A stretch of DNA of 64,000 nt, from the NCBI GenBank assembly GCA_945893145.1, contig CAMDDZ010000019.1:1-64000 (forward strand), written 5' to 3'. The notes under the pieces were generated by a model. It made no database searches and was not told where the DNA came from. It saw only the letters and a list, made by a program, of their open reading frames with translations. Of the stretch, positions 26,928 through 36,607 are shown one piece after another. A program made the position numbers and the translations under genes. Each line of letters starts with the position of its first letter. Positions within the stretch are counted from its first letter, which is position 1. Origin of the DNA: Rhodoplanes serenus (lineage in GTDB: Bacteria; Pseudomonadota; Alphaproteobacteria; Rhizobiales; Xanthobacteraceae).

Positions 26928-28151
26928 ATGAAAAGAGCCGATCTTCTTCTCGCGCTCTCTTCCTGCGTTGTCGGCCTGCTTGCCGTCGAGTTGCTGCTGA
27001 CTCGCTTCGCCAATCCGAACAGCCGGCCGGCCTTCCATTTTGCCGGCCTCCACTACGACAGCCGCGACTGGCTCAATGCGCTTTACGATCTGCGCGCCGC
27101 CGGAGTGCCGGCCTATCCGATCACCTCCGCGCAGGTGTACGGCCAGTTCCTAACCGGGCGGAACGACGAAACAACGCTGCAGCCGCTCGCCGGGCTGTCG
27201 CGAACCTCGACGACGTTCTGCAATGAGCTGTCGAACTTCATCGTCTTCCAGAGCGATCGCTACGGCTTCCGCAACGACGACCGGCTGTGGGACGACAAGC
27301 CCGCGTTCATGCTGATCGGGGATTCGTTCGCCCAGGGCGCTTGCGTGCCGGACGGCGCGACGATTGCCGAGCAACTCACCAGCGCGGGCGTGCCAACCAT
27401 TAGCGTGGCGTACAATTCCAACGGGCCGCTGGCCGAACTCGCTTCGCTCGTCGAATACGGTCCGCTGATCAAACCCAAAACGGTGATCTGGCTCTACACC
27501 GAAGGCAACGACCCAACCGATCTCGGCCGCGAGCTCGAATTCGCAGGCTTGCGCAAATACATGGAGCCGGAATTTCGCCAGAACCTGGCGCAGCGGCAGC
27601 CGGAGATCGACCGGCTGATCCGCGCCGCGCTCAATGCGCACCCTGTGCTGCAGAAGATTGACGCCGCAGTGAGCGAACGCTGGGCGCTGTCCGTGATTTT
27701 GTCGCTGCGTAACACGCGGGCCTTGATAGCGGAGGCCGCGAACGCGGCCCGTGAGCAGGCCGTGCCGGTTGCGCGCGAGCTCGACGAAGCCGTGGTGACG
27801 CCACCGAACGACCAACGCTATTCCGATCTCGAAATCGTGCTGACGCGCGCGAAGGAAGTCGTCAGCACGTGGGGCGGCCAGCTCGTTTTTGTCTATCTGC
27901 CGGCCACCGAACGCATTCGCTTCCCCGCGCTTCCCGAAGTCCTGGCGTTGCGCAACGTCCAGGCCGAGGTCACCAAGATCGCGACGAGCCTCGATATTCC
28001 GGTGATCGATCTCAACCGCGCCTTCGGGCCGATCAACACTCCGGCACGGCTGTTTCCGAAAGCGAACTGGCCGGTGCATCTGACCGAAGAAGGCTATCGG
28101 ATCGTTTCGATGCACCTGGCTTCGCGGCTCCGCGAGGTGTTGGACCGCTGA
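26928..28151 (+). CDS. SGNH/GDSL-like protein with N-terminal membrane anchor
   Basis: A protein of about 407 residues. The N-terminus has one hydrophobic helix (LLLALSSCVVGLLAVELLL), serving as signal anchor. A GDS-type block (AFMLIGDSFAQGACV, about residue 130) and a late NWPVHLTEEGYRIVSMHLA block (about 380) supply the nucleophile Ser and the catalytic His of SGNH enzymes. The usual Asp two residues before that His is replaced by Trp. Related proteins modify polysaccharides by acetyl transfer or removal. It could begin at GTG 26910, six codons earlier. It ends five bases before the convergent dehydrogenase. Confidence 0.65.
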   Translation: MKRADLLLALSSCVVGLLAVELLLTRFANPNSRPAFHFAGLHYDSRDWLNALYDLRAAGVPAYPITSAQVYGQFLTGRNDETTLQPLAGLSRTSTTFCNELSNFIVFQSDRYGFRNDDRLWDDKPAFMLIGDSFAQGACVPDGATIAEQLTSAGVPTISVAYNSNGPLAELASLVEYGPLIKPKTVIWLYTEGNDPTDLGRELEFAGLRKYMEPEFRQNLAQRQPEIDRLIRAALNAHPVLQKIDAAVSERWALSVILSLRNTRALIAEAANAAREQAVPVARELDEAVVTPPNDQRYSDLEIVLTRAKEVVSTWGGQLVFVYLPATERIRFPALPEVLALRNVQAEVTKIATSLDIPVIDLNRAFGPINTPARLFPKANWPVHLTEEGYRIVSMHLASRLREVLDR

Positions 28152-28156
28152 TGGCG

Positions 28157-29182
28157 TCAGCGGCCGGCGCCCCATTTGGCCGTCCAGGCCGGTAGCACCG
28201 CGGGATTGACCACGTAGCGCGGCGGCTCGCCCGACAAGACGCGGCCGAGATTTTCGCGGGTCGCAACTTCGAGCGAATGATGCGCCTCGATGGTGTGACC
28301 GATCATGTGCGGGGTGAGAATCACGTTGGGCAGCGCGCGGAGCGGACTATCCGCAGGCAGCGGCTCGACTGTGAAGCAATCGAGTGCCGCGCCCGCAATC
28401 GCTTTATCGCGCAGGACCTCGTAGAGCGCGGCCTCATCGACGATGGCGCCGCGTGCGGTGTTGACCAGGATCGCGGATTTCTTCATCCGCCGCAGCTGCT
28501 CGGCACCGATCAGCCCGCGCGTCTCGGGGTTGAGGCTCGCCAGCACCAGGACCACGTCGCTGGTGCGCAGCAGAGTGTCGAGATCGACGCGCGCCATCGA
28601 CGGCAAGCCCGCAAGGTCAGCGTCGCGGCGCGCCGAATACTGCAAGGTGGCGCCGAACGGCGCCAGCAGCCGCGCGGTCTCGCGCCCGATGCGGCCGAGA
28701 CCGACGAAGCCCACGGTCTTGCCGCGAAGTTGGCTCGCCCCGAGCTGCGGCGGACGCCACAGGCCTTGCCGGACGCGGTCCTGCGCGGTGTTGAGGTCGT
28801 AGAGCGCCGCGAGCAGCATCAACACGTTGGCTTCCGCCATGCCGATGATGTTCTGGTCGGTCTGGGCGTTGCCGACCACCACGCCGCGCTCGGTCGCCGC
28901 CGCCACGTCGACGCCGTCGACGCCGGTGACCGCCGACACGATGGCGCGCAGGCGCGTGGCGCGTTCGAGCATCGCGCGCGTGATGGGAAACACCGCCACA
29001 CAGAGCAGCAGGTCGATATTGTCGAGCGGGTTGGTCGCCGCCGTGAATGCGGCGCGGTCCGCCCAGCGGACGATGCGATGACCCTGGCGCGCAAGGTCAG
29101 CGCCGATGTCGTCGAACATCTCGTTGTGAGAGTGCCAGCCGACAATGCCGATATCGAGCGGTGGCGGCGCGGGGGTATTCAT
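28157..29182 (-). CDS. D-isomer-specific 2-hydroxyacid dehydrogenase
   Basis: NAD(P)-dependent oxidoreductase of 341 residues. The Rossmann motif is KTVGFVGLGRIGRETARLLA (about 150-170). The catalytic set is visible: Arg in VNTARGAIVDEAAL, Glu in CFTVEPLP and His in LTPHMIGHTIEAHH. The substrate is unknown: phosphoglycerate, glyoxylate, hydroxypyruvate and others are possible; there is no ACT domain as in SerA. It starts two bases downstream of the recN stop and is therefore transcribed with it, although it has no link to repair. It ends five bases from the convergent SGNH-like gene. Confidence 0.85.
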   Translation of the reverse strand: MNTPAPPPLDIGIVGWHSHNEMFDDIGADLARQGHRIVRWADRAAFTAATNPLDNIDLLLCVAVFPITRAMLERATRLRAIVSAVTGVDGVDVAAATERGVVVGNAQTDQNIIGMAEANVLMLLAALYDLNTAQDRVRQGLWRPPQLGASQLRGKTVGFVGLGRIGRETARLLAPFGATLQYSARRDADLAGLPSMARVDLDTLLRTSDVVLVLASLNPETRGLIGAEQLRRMKKSAILVNTARGAIVDEAALYEVLRDKAIAGAALDCFTVEPLPADSPLRALPNVILTPHMIGHTIEAHHSLEVATRENLGRVLSGEPPRYVVNPAVLPAWTAKWGAGR

Positions 29183-29184
29183 GG

Positions 29185-30858
29185 TCAGCCCGCCGCCGCG
29201 CGGATCAGCTTCTCGGCCGCGGCGCGCGCCTCCTCGGTAATCTCGGCGCCGGCGAGCATCCGGGCGATTTCCTCGCGCCGCCGTGTCGCCGCAAGCTCGG
29301 TGACGCGGGTGGCGACGCGCTTGCCCTTTTCCAGCGCGTCTTTGGTGATGAGGTAGTGCCGTTCGGCGCGGGCGGCGACCTGTGGCGCGTGCGTCACCGT
29401 GACGACCTGCACACGCCCGCCGAGGCGCGCCAGCCGCACCCCGATGGCGTCAGCCACCGCGCCGCCGACGCCGGTATCGACCTCGTCGAAAATCAGCGTC
29501 GGCGCCGAACCGCGATCCGCCAGCACAACCTTCAGCGCCAGCAGAAATCGCGCCAGCTCACCGCCGGAGGCGACCTTCATCAGCGGTCCGGGCCGCGTGC
29601 CGGGATTGGTGCGCACCCAGAACTCGACGCGGTCGATGCCGTTCGGGCCCGCGGCCGCGGCATCGCTCGCGATCTCGGTGTTGAAGCGGGCGCGTTCCAA
29701 CTTCAGCGGTTTCAATTCGGCGTTGACCGCCTTGTCGAGCTTCTCGGCAGCCTTGTGACGCGCGGCCGAGAGCTTGGTGGCTGCGGCCGTGTAGCGCTTT
29801 TCAGTTTCGGCCGCGCTCTTCTCCAGCGCCGCAAGGCGCTCGGCGCCGGCGTCGATCAGGGCAAGGTCGCCCGAATAGCGCGCCGCCAACGCATTGAGAT
29901 CGTCCACCGGGGCATTGTACTTGCGGCCGGCCGCGCGCAGCGCGAACAGCCGCTCCTCGATGCGCTCCAGTTCCTGCGGATCGTGGTCGGCGACACGCAA
30001 GGCATGTTCCAGATGGCCCCTCGCCTCATCGAGCGCGGTGAGCGCTGCATCGAGCGACTTCACGGCGGGCTCGACCAGAGCCGGAGCCTGCGTGCCGCGG
30101 CGCTCCAGCCGCCGCACTGCGGCCGACAGATCGGAAACCGGCGAGTTCGGACCAGCGACAGCGTCGTGGGCTTCGCGCAGGTCGCCGGCGATCTTCTCGG
30201 CCTGCATCATGGCGGCCCGCCGGTCGGCCAGCGCCGTCTCCTCGCCGGTTTCCGGTTTGAGCTTGCGGAGTTCTTCGGCGGCATGACGCAGCCAATCGGC
30301 CTCGCGCGCCGCGCGCTCGGCATCGGCGCGATGCTGCGCCACCGCGGCCGCGGCGTCGCGCCGCTCGCTCCACAGCCGCTCGACCGCCGAGGTGCTGTCA
30401 TCGAGCCCGCCATAGGCGTCGAGCAACCGGCGATGGGTCGCCGCATCGACCAGCGCGCGCGCGTCGTGCTGGCCGTGGATCTCCACCAGCGCGGCGCCCA
30501 GCGTTTGTAAGGTCTGCACGCTGACCGGCTGGTCGTTGACGAAAGCCCGCGTGCGGCCGTCGGCAAACTGAACGCGGCGCAGGATCAGTGCCTCGTCGGG
30601 CGCGATTTCGTTCTCGCTCAGCAGCAAGCGCGCCGGGTGATTTTTCGCAAGCTCGAACATGGCGCTGACCTGACCCTGTTCGGCGCCCTGCCGCACCAGC
30701 GTGGCGTCGCCCCGCGCGCCAAGCGCCAGCGCAAAGGCATCAAGCAAGATCGACTTGCCGGCCCCGGTCTCGCCGGTCAGCGCCGAGAGCCCGGCAGCAA
30801 AATCGATGTCGAGCCGGTCGATCAAGACGATATCGCGGATCGAAAGCCGGGCGAGCAT
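29185..30858 (-). CDS. recN: DNA repair protein RecN (SMC-like)
   Basis: SMC-family ATPase of double-strand break repair, 557 residues. N-terminal Walker A in LTGETGAGKSILLDA (about 28-42), a long coiled-coil middle (about 160-370), then the ABC signature VASGGELARFLLALKVVL (about 440) and Walker B LIFDEVDTGVGGAVADAIG. Typical length and order. It is the gene after bamD in the usual Hyphomicrobiales order; ligA is commonly the next gene but is separated here by three others. A start at 30858 (ATG) fits the MLARLSIRDIVLIDRLDIDF beginning. Confidence 0.95.
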   Translation of the reverse strand: MLARLSIRDIVLIDRLDIDFAAGLSALTGETGAGKSILLDAFALALGARGDATLVRQGAEQGQVSAMFELAKNHPARLLLSENEIAPDEALILRRVQFADGRTRAFVNDQPVSVQTLQTLGAALVEIHGQHDARALVDAATHRRLLDAYGGLDDSTSAVERLWSERRDAAAAVAQHRADAERAAREADWLRHAAEELRKLKPETGEETALADRRAAMMQAEKIAGDLREAHDAVAGPNSPVSDLSAAVRRLERRGTQAPALVEPAVKSLDAALTALDEARGHLEHALRVADHDPQELERIEERLFALRAAGRKYNAPVDDLNALAARYSGDLALIDAGAERLAALEKSAAETEKRYTAAATKLSAARHKAAEKLDKAVNAELKPLKLERARFNTEIASDAAAAGPNGIDRVEFWVRTNPGTRPGPLMKVASGGELARFLLALKVVLADRGSAPTLIFDEVDTGVGGAVADAIGVRLARLGGRVQVVTVTHAPQVAARAERHYLITKDALEKGKRVATRVTELAATRRREEIARMLAGAEITEEARAAAEKLIRAAAG

Positions 30859-31019
30859 GGAACGTGGCCTTGGTGCGTCGTGTCAGCATCCGCGAAAGCG
30901 GACGATCCAGTAACCGCTGCGCCCGCGAATCTCACAGGCGAGTGGAGAATACTGGATACCCCGCTGGAGTTGCGGTCTGGCAGTCCGAATTGTGGATGGC
31001 CGAATCTTATTGCGTTGAC

Positions 31020-31063
31020 GCGTTTTCTACGGCGAACCGGAGGTCCACTTCGCCGGAAAACGC
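31020..31063. repeat. Structured palindromic repeat, copy 2 (variant arms)
   Basis: GCGTTTTC...GGCGAA pairs with TTCGCC...GAAAACGC around ACCGGAGGTCCAC. Same layout as the other copies, but with different arm sequences. It lies in the 200-base gap between bamD and recN, two bases after the bamD stop, and could stabilise the bamD mRNA end. Confidence 0.8.
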
Positions 31064-31064
31064 T

Positions 31065-31937
31065 CTAACCGGTGAGCTTCTTGAACGCCTGGCTGATCCA
31101 GGACGCCTTGTTCTCGGTCGGCTCGAAGCCCTTGCCCTTGACCAGGCCATAGGCTTCCGCATACCAGCGGCTGTCCGGGAAGTTGTGACCGAGGACTGCG
31201 GCCGCGGTCTGCGCCTCGTTGGCAATGCCGAGCGCCATATAGGCCTCGGTCAGGCGCATCAGCGCCTCCTCGACGTGGCGCGTGGTCTGATACTGCGTCA
31301 CCACAACCTTGAAGCGATTGATCGCGCCAGTGAATTGCTTCTTCTGCAGATAATCGCGGCCGATCAGCATTTCCTTGCCGGCGAGCTGATCGCGCGCGAT
31401 GTCGATCTTGCGCTTGGCGCTCGCCGCGTATTCGCTGGTCGGATATTTGCGCAACACCTCGTCGAACGCAGCAATGGCCCGCTCGGTGCGGCCTTGATCG
31501 CGCGTGACGTCGGGAATCTGATCGTAGAACGACGAGCCGATCAGGAATTGCGCATAGGCCGCGTCGGGGCTGCCCGGATGCAGCGTGATGAAGCGCCGCG
31601 CTGCGCTGACCGATTCATCGTACTCGCGGCTCTCGTAATGCGCATAGGCCGTCATGATGAGCGACTTGCGCGCCCAATCCGAATACGGGTGCTGGCGCTC
31701 GACCTCTTCGAATTTCTTGGCGGCGGCCTTCCAGTCCTGCCGCTGGTTCATCATGAACACGCCTTCGTTGTAGAGCTTCTCGGCGGGCTCGTCGGGAACC
31801 ACCTCGTCCTTGTTCCACAGACTGCAACCGGCGAGCGGCACAGCCAGCAGCACGAGCGCCAGCATCGGGGCGAGCCGGAGGCGGGCGCGCAACGCGCGCC
31901 AATCAACATCGGTGCAGGACATCAAACGCGACAGCAT
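31065..31937 (-). CDS. bamD: Outer-membrane assembly lipoprotein BamD (ComL)
   Basis: Essential lipoprotein of the BAM complex, inserting beta-barrel proteins into the outer membrane. A signal peptide ends in the lipobox LAVPLAGC (Cys about residue 37). The body has five tetratricopeptide-like repeats with the family signatures AEKLYNEGVFMMNQRQDWKA, YPTSEYAASAKRKI and KQFTGAINRFKVVVTQYQTT. The length (290 from ATG 31937) is normal. A later ATG at 31922 is also possible, and longer frames are not likely. It follows lpxC in the same direction, separated by about 130 bases. Confidence 0.93.
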   Translation of the reverse strand: MLSRLMSCTDVDWRALRARLRLAPMLALVLLAVPLAGCSLWNKDEVVPDEPAEKLYNEGVFMMNQRQDWKAAAKKFEEVERQHPYSDWARKSLIMTAYAHYESREYDESVSAARRFITLHPGSPDAAYAQFLIGSSFYDQIPDVTRDQGRTERAIAAFDEVLRKYPTSEYAASAKRKIDIARDQLAGKEMLIGRDYLQKKQFTGAINRFKVVVTQYQTTRHVEEALMRLTEAYMALGIANEAQTAAAVLGHNFPDSRWYAEAYGLVKGKGFEPTENKASWISQAFKKLTG

Positions 31938-32067
31938 GTGGTTGGAAACCCGATTTCCCGTAGAGCCCCGGCGCATGACAATCCGCGCCCCCATCTACTT
32001 GAAAAATAATGGTTGACCAACCGTTTACGCGGAAATTCGGCCAGGAATAAGGCGTCCGAACTGGGAT

Positions 32068-33036
32068 TCAGGACACGTCCGGGCCGAAGGCCGGGGCGAC
32101 CATCCCGGTCGCGACATCGGCATGGCCCCGGATGGCGCGGCGGGGCGCCTCCAGATAGGCCTCGTGGCCGTCGACCAGCCGCCAAGCGGTCGGGTCGGCC
32201 ATCAGCGCCGACAGCACCGCGTGATTGAGCTTGTGGCCGCCGCGCACCGACCGATAGGCGCCCAGCAACGGCGCGCCAGCCAGCGCCAGATCGCCAATGG
32301 CATCAAGCGTCTTGTGCCGCACGAACTCGTCGTCGAAACGCAAACCCTCGGGATTGAGCACGCGGCTCTCGGAGATCACCAGCGTGTTCTCGAACGAAGC
32401 GCCGATGGCAAAACCCGCATTCCACAGCTTAGCCACATCGCGCATGAAGCCGAAGGTACGGGCGCGAGCCAATTCGCGGCGGAAGCTCTCGGACGCGACA
32501 TCGAGCGCCATTTCCTGCCGGCCGATCAACGGATGATCGAACTCAATCTCGACCTCGACCCGGAAGCCATGCGCATAGGGCCGCAACTCACCGTAGGCAT
32601 CGCCCTTGGCGACGCGCACCGGCTTGAGAACCTGGATGTGACGGCGCTGCGCCGGCAGCGTCACGATGCCGGCTTGGTCGATCGCGGCGACGAACGGCTC
32701 GGCGCTGCCGTCCATGATCGGAACTTCAGGACCGTCGATCTCGATAATGGCGTTATCGACGCCGAGGCCGGAGAGCGCTGCGAGCACGTGCTCAGCTGTG
32801 GAACAGAGCGGGCCGGAAGCATCGCCGAGGACGGTCGCGAACTCGGTCGCAGTCACGGCGCGCACGTCGGCGCGAATTTCACGGTCGGGGCGGCCATCCT
32901 GGCCGCAGCGGACAAAAACAATTCCGGTGTTGGCGTCAGCAGGAAACATCGTGAGCGTGGCGGGCGAGCCAGAATGCACGCCAATGCCGCTCACCGCGGC
33001 TTGATCGCGTAGCGTCGTCTGCTTACTGACTTTCAT
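32068..33036 (-). CDS. lpxC: UDP-3-O-acyl-N-acetylglucosamine deacetylase
   Basis: Zinc amidase catalysing the committed step of lipid A synthesis, cytoplasmic, 322 residues. Metal and catalytic residues are visible: CSTAEHVLAALSGLGVDNA (His79 zinc ligand), HKTLDAIGDLALAGAPLLG (His and Asp ligands, about 240-250) and the catalytic His in GHKLNHAVL. The start is MKVSKQTTLRDQAAVSGIGV, the normal first strand. It is downstream of ftsZ in the usual alphaproteobacterial order, 430 bases away. A 62-codon frame overlapping the ATG was considered and rejected. Confidence 0.96.
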   Translation of the reverse strand: MKVSKQTTLRDQAAVSGIGVHSGSPATLTMFPADANTGIVFVRCGQDGRPDREIRADVRAVTATEFATVLGDASGPLCSTAEHVLAALSGLGVDNAIIEIDGPEVPIMDGSAEPFVAAIDQAGIVTLPAQRRHIQVLKPVRVAKGDAYGELRPYAHGFRVEVEIEFDHPLIGRQEMALDVASESFRRELARARTFGFMRDVAKLWNAGFAIGASFENTLVISESRVLNPEGLRFDDEFVRHKTLDAIGDLALAGAPLLGAYRSVRGGHKLNHAVLSALMADPTAWRLVDGHEAYLEAPRRAIRGHADVATGMVAPAFGPDVS

Positions 33037-33419
33037 GCCCCGTACCGCGCACTTACCGGTTCCGTTACACGCAACAGGCGTGCAACCCCCTGGGATTTGG
33101 TTTCCCTTGGCTCTCGCCCATTTACGTCGGAGGATACCCCTGCGGCTGTGCCGCTGACCCCCGCCGTCCCCTCGGCGAAAACCCCTTTTGCGATGAGCAC
33201 TTTAGTCCCACCTTCAGGCATCACCAATTCACGCTTTCTTACCAAGTGTTACCGCGAATTTGCCGCAAAGCGGCCCAAAACGCGGCCCCGGAACCCGCTC
33301 CGATAGCCCCTCCCCTGCCTCGGACCGGCTGTTGGACAGGCCGGCTCCCATCCCTGTTCATCAGGAAACGTTATGGTAAATCAGCACCTTGCCCCATCTA
33401 GGTACCGTCCAAAATGGAA
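33037..33419. other. Gap between ftsZ and lpxC
   Basis: No supported gene. It holds the lpxC leader and promoter, and the ftsZ 3' end. The hairpin at 33420-33442 is listed separately. I see nothing else recognisable. Confidence 0.4.
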
Positions 33420-33442
33420 GTGCCGGCCCGACGGGCCGGCAC
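33420..33442 (-). terminator. Probable terminator after ftsZ
   Basis: An 11-base perfect stem GTGCCGGCCCG / CGGGCCGGCAC, single-base loop, followed on the minus strand by TTCCATTTTGG. It lies 25 bases after the ftsZ stop. The T run is weak, so termination may be partial and lpxC could still be reached. Confidence 0.6.
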
Positions 33443-33466
33443 CTGTCTAAAGTTTCGGCACGCTGG

Positions 33467-35203
33467 TCAATTCGCCTGGCGGCGCAGGAAGGCCGGGATG
33501 TCGAGCTGATCGTCATCCACAGACTTCTGCACAGCGGGCTGCTGCCGGCCATGCAAATCGAGCCCCTGATGGGCCGGTTGCGGGGCCGGACGCTTGGCGT
33601 AGTCCGACACCGGCTCCTGCCGCGCCTCGGGAGCCCGCGGCATTTGCGGACGCAACAGCGGCGGCAACCGCTCGATGTTCTGGGGCAGCGGCTGCCGGGG
33701 CGCTTCCTGCCTCGGTTCCTCGGGCGCGGCCGGTTGGTCGCGGCGCCCCAGGCCGACCGACGCCAGGCGCTCCAACAGCGTCAGGCGGCGCTTCTCAGGA
33801 TGATCCTCCTGCAACTCGCCGCGCTTGGCGCGTAGCTCGTTCTGCGCCGGGATCGGCAGTTCGTCGATGCGCGGCATGCGCGGCTGACGGACCGGCGCAG
33901 CCGGCCGCTCGGGCGCCGGCGGGATGAACGAAGCCTTCGGCATTTCCTGCGGCGCCGGCTCCTGCATGGCCGGTTCCATGAACAGCGACGGCGACTTGGG
34001 TGCGATTGGACGGATGGTGACGTCCTCGTGGGAAGTGAGCGGCATCATCGCCGCCGCGACCGCGGCAGTGGCCTGTTGCTCGACCGTCTGACGCATGACC
34101 GGAGGCGGCGGCGCCTGGCGCGCCGGCGCTTCGCCGCGCTCGATGCGTTCGGTGACACGCTGGCTGTCGGCGCGGAGCTTTTGCGTGAGTTCGGCGATGC
34201 GGGCGTCCGGCTGCGCCGGACGCGATGCGGCCGCGACGACCATGTCGATGCCGGTCGCCACCACCGAGACACGGATGCTGCCGTCGAGGGTTTCGTCGAA
34301 GGTCGCGCCAACGATGATGTTGGCCTCCTGGTCCACCTCCTCGCGGATGCGGGTCGCAGCCTCGTCGACTTCATAGAGGCCGAGATCTTTGCCGCCGGTG
34401 ATGGAAATCAGCAGGCCACGGGCGCCCCGCATCGTCACGTCGTCGATCAGCGGATTGGAGATCGCGGCTTCGGCTGCGCGCAGCGCGCGCTTCTCACCGG
34501 AGGCTTCGCCGGTGCCCATCATCGCCTTGCCCATCTCGCGCATCACGGCGCGGACGTCGGCGAAGTCGAGGTTGATCAGGCCCTCCTTCACCATCAGGTC
34601 GGTGATGCAGGCAACGCCCGAGTAGAGCACCTGGTCGGCCATCGCGAAGGCATCCGCGAAGGTCGTCTTCTCGTTCGCCACCCGGAACAGGTTCTGGTTC
34701 GGGATGATGATCTGGGTGTCGACGCACTTCTGGAGTTCGGCGATGCCCTGTTCCGCAAACTTCATGCGGCGGACACCCTCGAAGTGGAACGGCTTGGTGA
34801 CCACGCCGACCGTGAGGATGCCGAGCTCTTTCGCGGCGCGCGCGATGACGGGGGCTGCGCCGGTGCCAGTGCCGCCGCCCATGCCGGCGGTGACGAACAC
34901 CATGTGGGCGCCGCTCAGGTGATCGCGGATCTCGTCGATCACCTCTTCGGCGGCCGCGCGTCCGACGTCGGGCTGGGAGCCTGCGCCCAGACCTTCGGTC
35001 ACCTGCACGCCCATCTGGATGATGCGCTCGGCCTTCGACATCGTGAGCGCCTGGGCGTCAGTGTTGGCGACGACGAAATCGACACCCTGCAAACCCGCGA
35101 CGATCATGTTGTTGACGGCATTGCCGCCGGCGCCGCCCACGCCGAAGACGGTGATCCGCGGCTTCAATTCTCGAATGTCTGGAATCTTCAGATTGATGCT
35201 CAT
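33467..35203 (-). CDS. ftsZ: Cell division GTPase FtsZ
   Basis: Tubulin homologue that forms the cytokinetic ring, 578 residues. GTP-binding T1 [12 protein letters not shown], tubulin signature [14 protein letters not shown] (about 109-122) and catalytic T7 loop [13 protein letters not shown] are all present. The C-terminal linker (about residues 320-555) is very long and Pro/Arg/Glu-rich, typical of Hyphomicrobiales. The conserved tail that binds FtsA and other partners is [14 protein letters not shown]. It begins 87 bases after ftsA, and is followed by a terminator-like hairpin. Confidence 0.98.
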   Translation of the reverse strand: MSINLKIPDIRELKPRITVFGVGGAGGNAVNNMIVAGLQGVDFVVANTDAQALTMSKAERIIQMGVQVTEGLGAGSQPDVGRAAAEEVIDEIRDHLSGAHMVFVTAGMGGGTGTGAAPVIARAAKELGILTVGVVTKPFHFEGVRRMKFAEQGIAELQKCVDTQIIIPNQNLFRVANEKTTFADAFAMADQVLYSGVACITDLMVKEGLINLDFADVRAVMREMGKAMMGTGEASGEKRALRAAEAAISNPLIDDVTMRGARGLLISITGGKDLGLYEVDEAATRIREEVDQEANIIVGATFDETLDGSIRVSVVATGIDMVVAAASRPAQPDARIAELTQKLRADSQRVTERIERGEAPARQAPPPPVMRQTVEQQATAAVAAAMMPLTSHEDVTIRPIAPKSPSLFMEPAMQEPAPQEMPKASFIPPAPERPAAPVRQPRMPRIDELPIPAQNELRAKRGELQEDHPEKRRLTLLERLASVGLGRRDQPAAPEEPRQEAPRQPLPQNIERLPPLLRPQMPRAPEARQEPVSDYAKRPAPQPAHQGLDLHGRQQPAVQKSVDDDQLDIPAFLRRQAN

Positions 35204-35290
35204 GGCTGCCTCTTCATTGTGCGCGCGCGAGTGGCGCCGCCGGGTGGTGCCGGTATTCCCCCGGCCAATAGGTGAATCTCGTGGGGGCCA

Positions 35291-36607
35291 TCAGAAGCTC
35301 TGCTTCAGCCATCGGCTGACCCTTGCGATGTAGCCCGTTCCTGCCATCAGGTGCCGCGTTCGCCGCGGTTCGAAGTGCTCGAGGTGCGCCGCTTGCGGAT
35401 AGACCAAAAGGCCTGCTGCAACGGCGAAAGCAGGTCCCTTGGCCGCATTGGGCAGCCCGGAAATTCCGAGCGGCCGGCCGATGCGGACCGGTCGATTGAG
35501 AATGCGTGCGGCAAGCTCCGGCAGGCCGGTGAGCTGGCTTGCGCCGCCGGTGAAAACGACATGCGCGCGCGGCTCCGCGGCGAATGGCGAGGCCGCCAGA
35601 CGATCGCGGATCATTTCGAGGATTTCCTCGACCCGCGGCTTGATGATGCGCGCAAGGCTTGCCCGCGAGACGAATTGCGGCGGCTCGCGGTCATCGCCGC
35701 CCACCGACGGTACCGCGATCATGTCGTGCTCGTCCGAGCTGCCGGCGAGCACGCTGCCGTGCAGCGTCTTGATCCGCTCGGCATCGGTCACGCGGGCATT
35801 CAGTCCACGCGCCAGATCGGTGGTGACGTGATAGCCGCCGACCGCAAAGCCGTCGGCATGGATGAAGCGGCCGGACGAAAAGATCGCCATGGTCGTGGTG
35901 CCGGCGCCCATGTCGATCAAGGCCGCGCCAAGATCGGCTTCGTCGTCGGCCAGCACGCTCAGGCCCGCCACATAGGGCGAGGCCACCATGGTCTCGACTT
36001 CGAGATGACACCGCTCAATCGTGAGCATCAAGTTGCGGGCCGCGGTCACGTCTGCGGTGACGGCGTGCATGTCGACGCCGAACTCGCTGGCCAGCATGCC
36101 GCGCGGCTCGCCAATACCGCGAACATCATCGACCGCATATCCGATCGGCAGAGAGTGCAGCACCACGCGGCCGGCGCGCGCTGAATGACGGCTGCCCGCC
36201 GACAGCACACGCGCGATATCGCCTTCGCTGACGCTTGCCCCCGCGACGCCAACGCGCGCTTCGTAGAGTTCGCTCGCGAGCCTGCCGCCCGACAGCGAAA
36301 CCACCACCGACTCGAGCTGCACCGAGGCGTCGTGCTCGGCGAGATCGACGGCATGGCGCACCGCCTCCTCGGCCTCGCCCAGGTTGATCACCGCGCCGCC
36401 CTTCATGCCGCGCGCCTCGGTGTGACCGAGGCCCAGGATTTCGACGCCGTGACTGCGCCGGCGCAATGCCTCTTGCGGCGATTGCGGTGTCAGGCGCGCG
36501 ATCAGACAGACGACCTTGCTGGTACCGATATCGAGCGTTGCCACAATGGCGGTGCGGCGCGGCGACACCGGCTTCATTTTGGGAGTGAGCCCGTCATGGA
36601 GCCTCAT
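35291..36607 (-). CDS. ftsA: Cell division actin-like protein FtsA
   Basis: Membrane-tethered actin homologue that anchors FtsZ and recruits later division proteins; 438 residues. The nucleotide-binding DIGTSKVVCLIA (about 25) and ALIDMGAGTTTMAIF (about 217) blocks are seen, with the SHS2-type insert between. The C-terminus ends in a basic amphipathic helix (TGYIARVSRWLKQSF), the membrane anchor. The ATG overlaps the ftsQ stop by four bases (ATGA at 36604-36607), so translation is coupled. Confidence 0.96.
   Translation of the reverse strand: MRLHDGLTPKMKPVSPRRTAIVATLDIGTSKVVCLIARLTPQSPQEALRRRSHGVEILGLGHTEARGMKGGAVINLGEAEEAVRHAVDLAEHDASVQLESVVVSLSGGRLASELYEARVGVAGASVSEGDIARVLSAGSRHSARAGRVVLHSLPIGYAVDDVRGIGEPRGMLASEFGVDMHAVTADVTAARNLMLTIERCHLEVETMVASPYVAGLSVLADDEADLGAALIDMGAGTTTMAIFSSGRFIHADGFAVGGYHVTTDLARGLNARVTDAERIKTLHGSVLAGSSDEHDMIAVPSVGGDDREPPQFVSRASLARIIKPRVEEILEMIRDRLAASPFAAEPRAHVVFTGGASQLTGLPELAARILNRPVRIGRPLGISGLPNAAKGPAFAVAAGLLVYPQAAHLEHFEPRRTRHLMAGTGYIARVSRWLKQSF

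Noticed and set aside
33033-33221. A 62-codon minus-strand frame (MPEGGTKVLIAKGV...) whose stop overlaps the lpxC start as ATGA
   Set aside because: Its third codon positions are much less G+C-rich than the real genes nearby, there is no convincing ribosome site, and no family is recognisable. Most likely lpxC leader.
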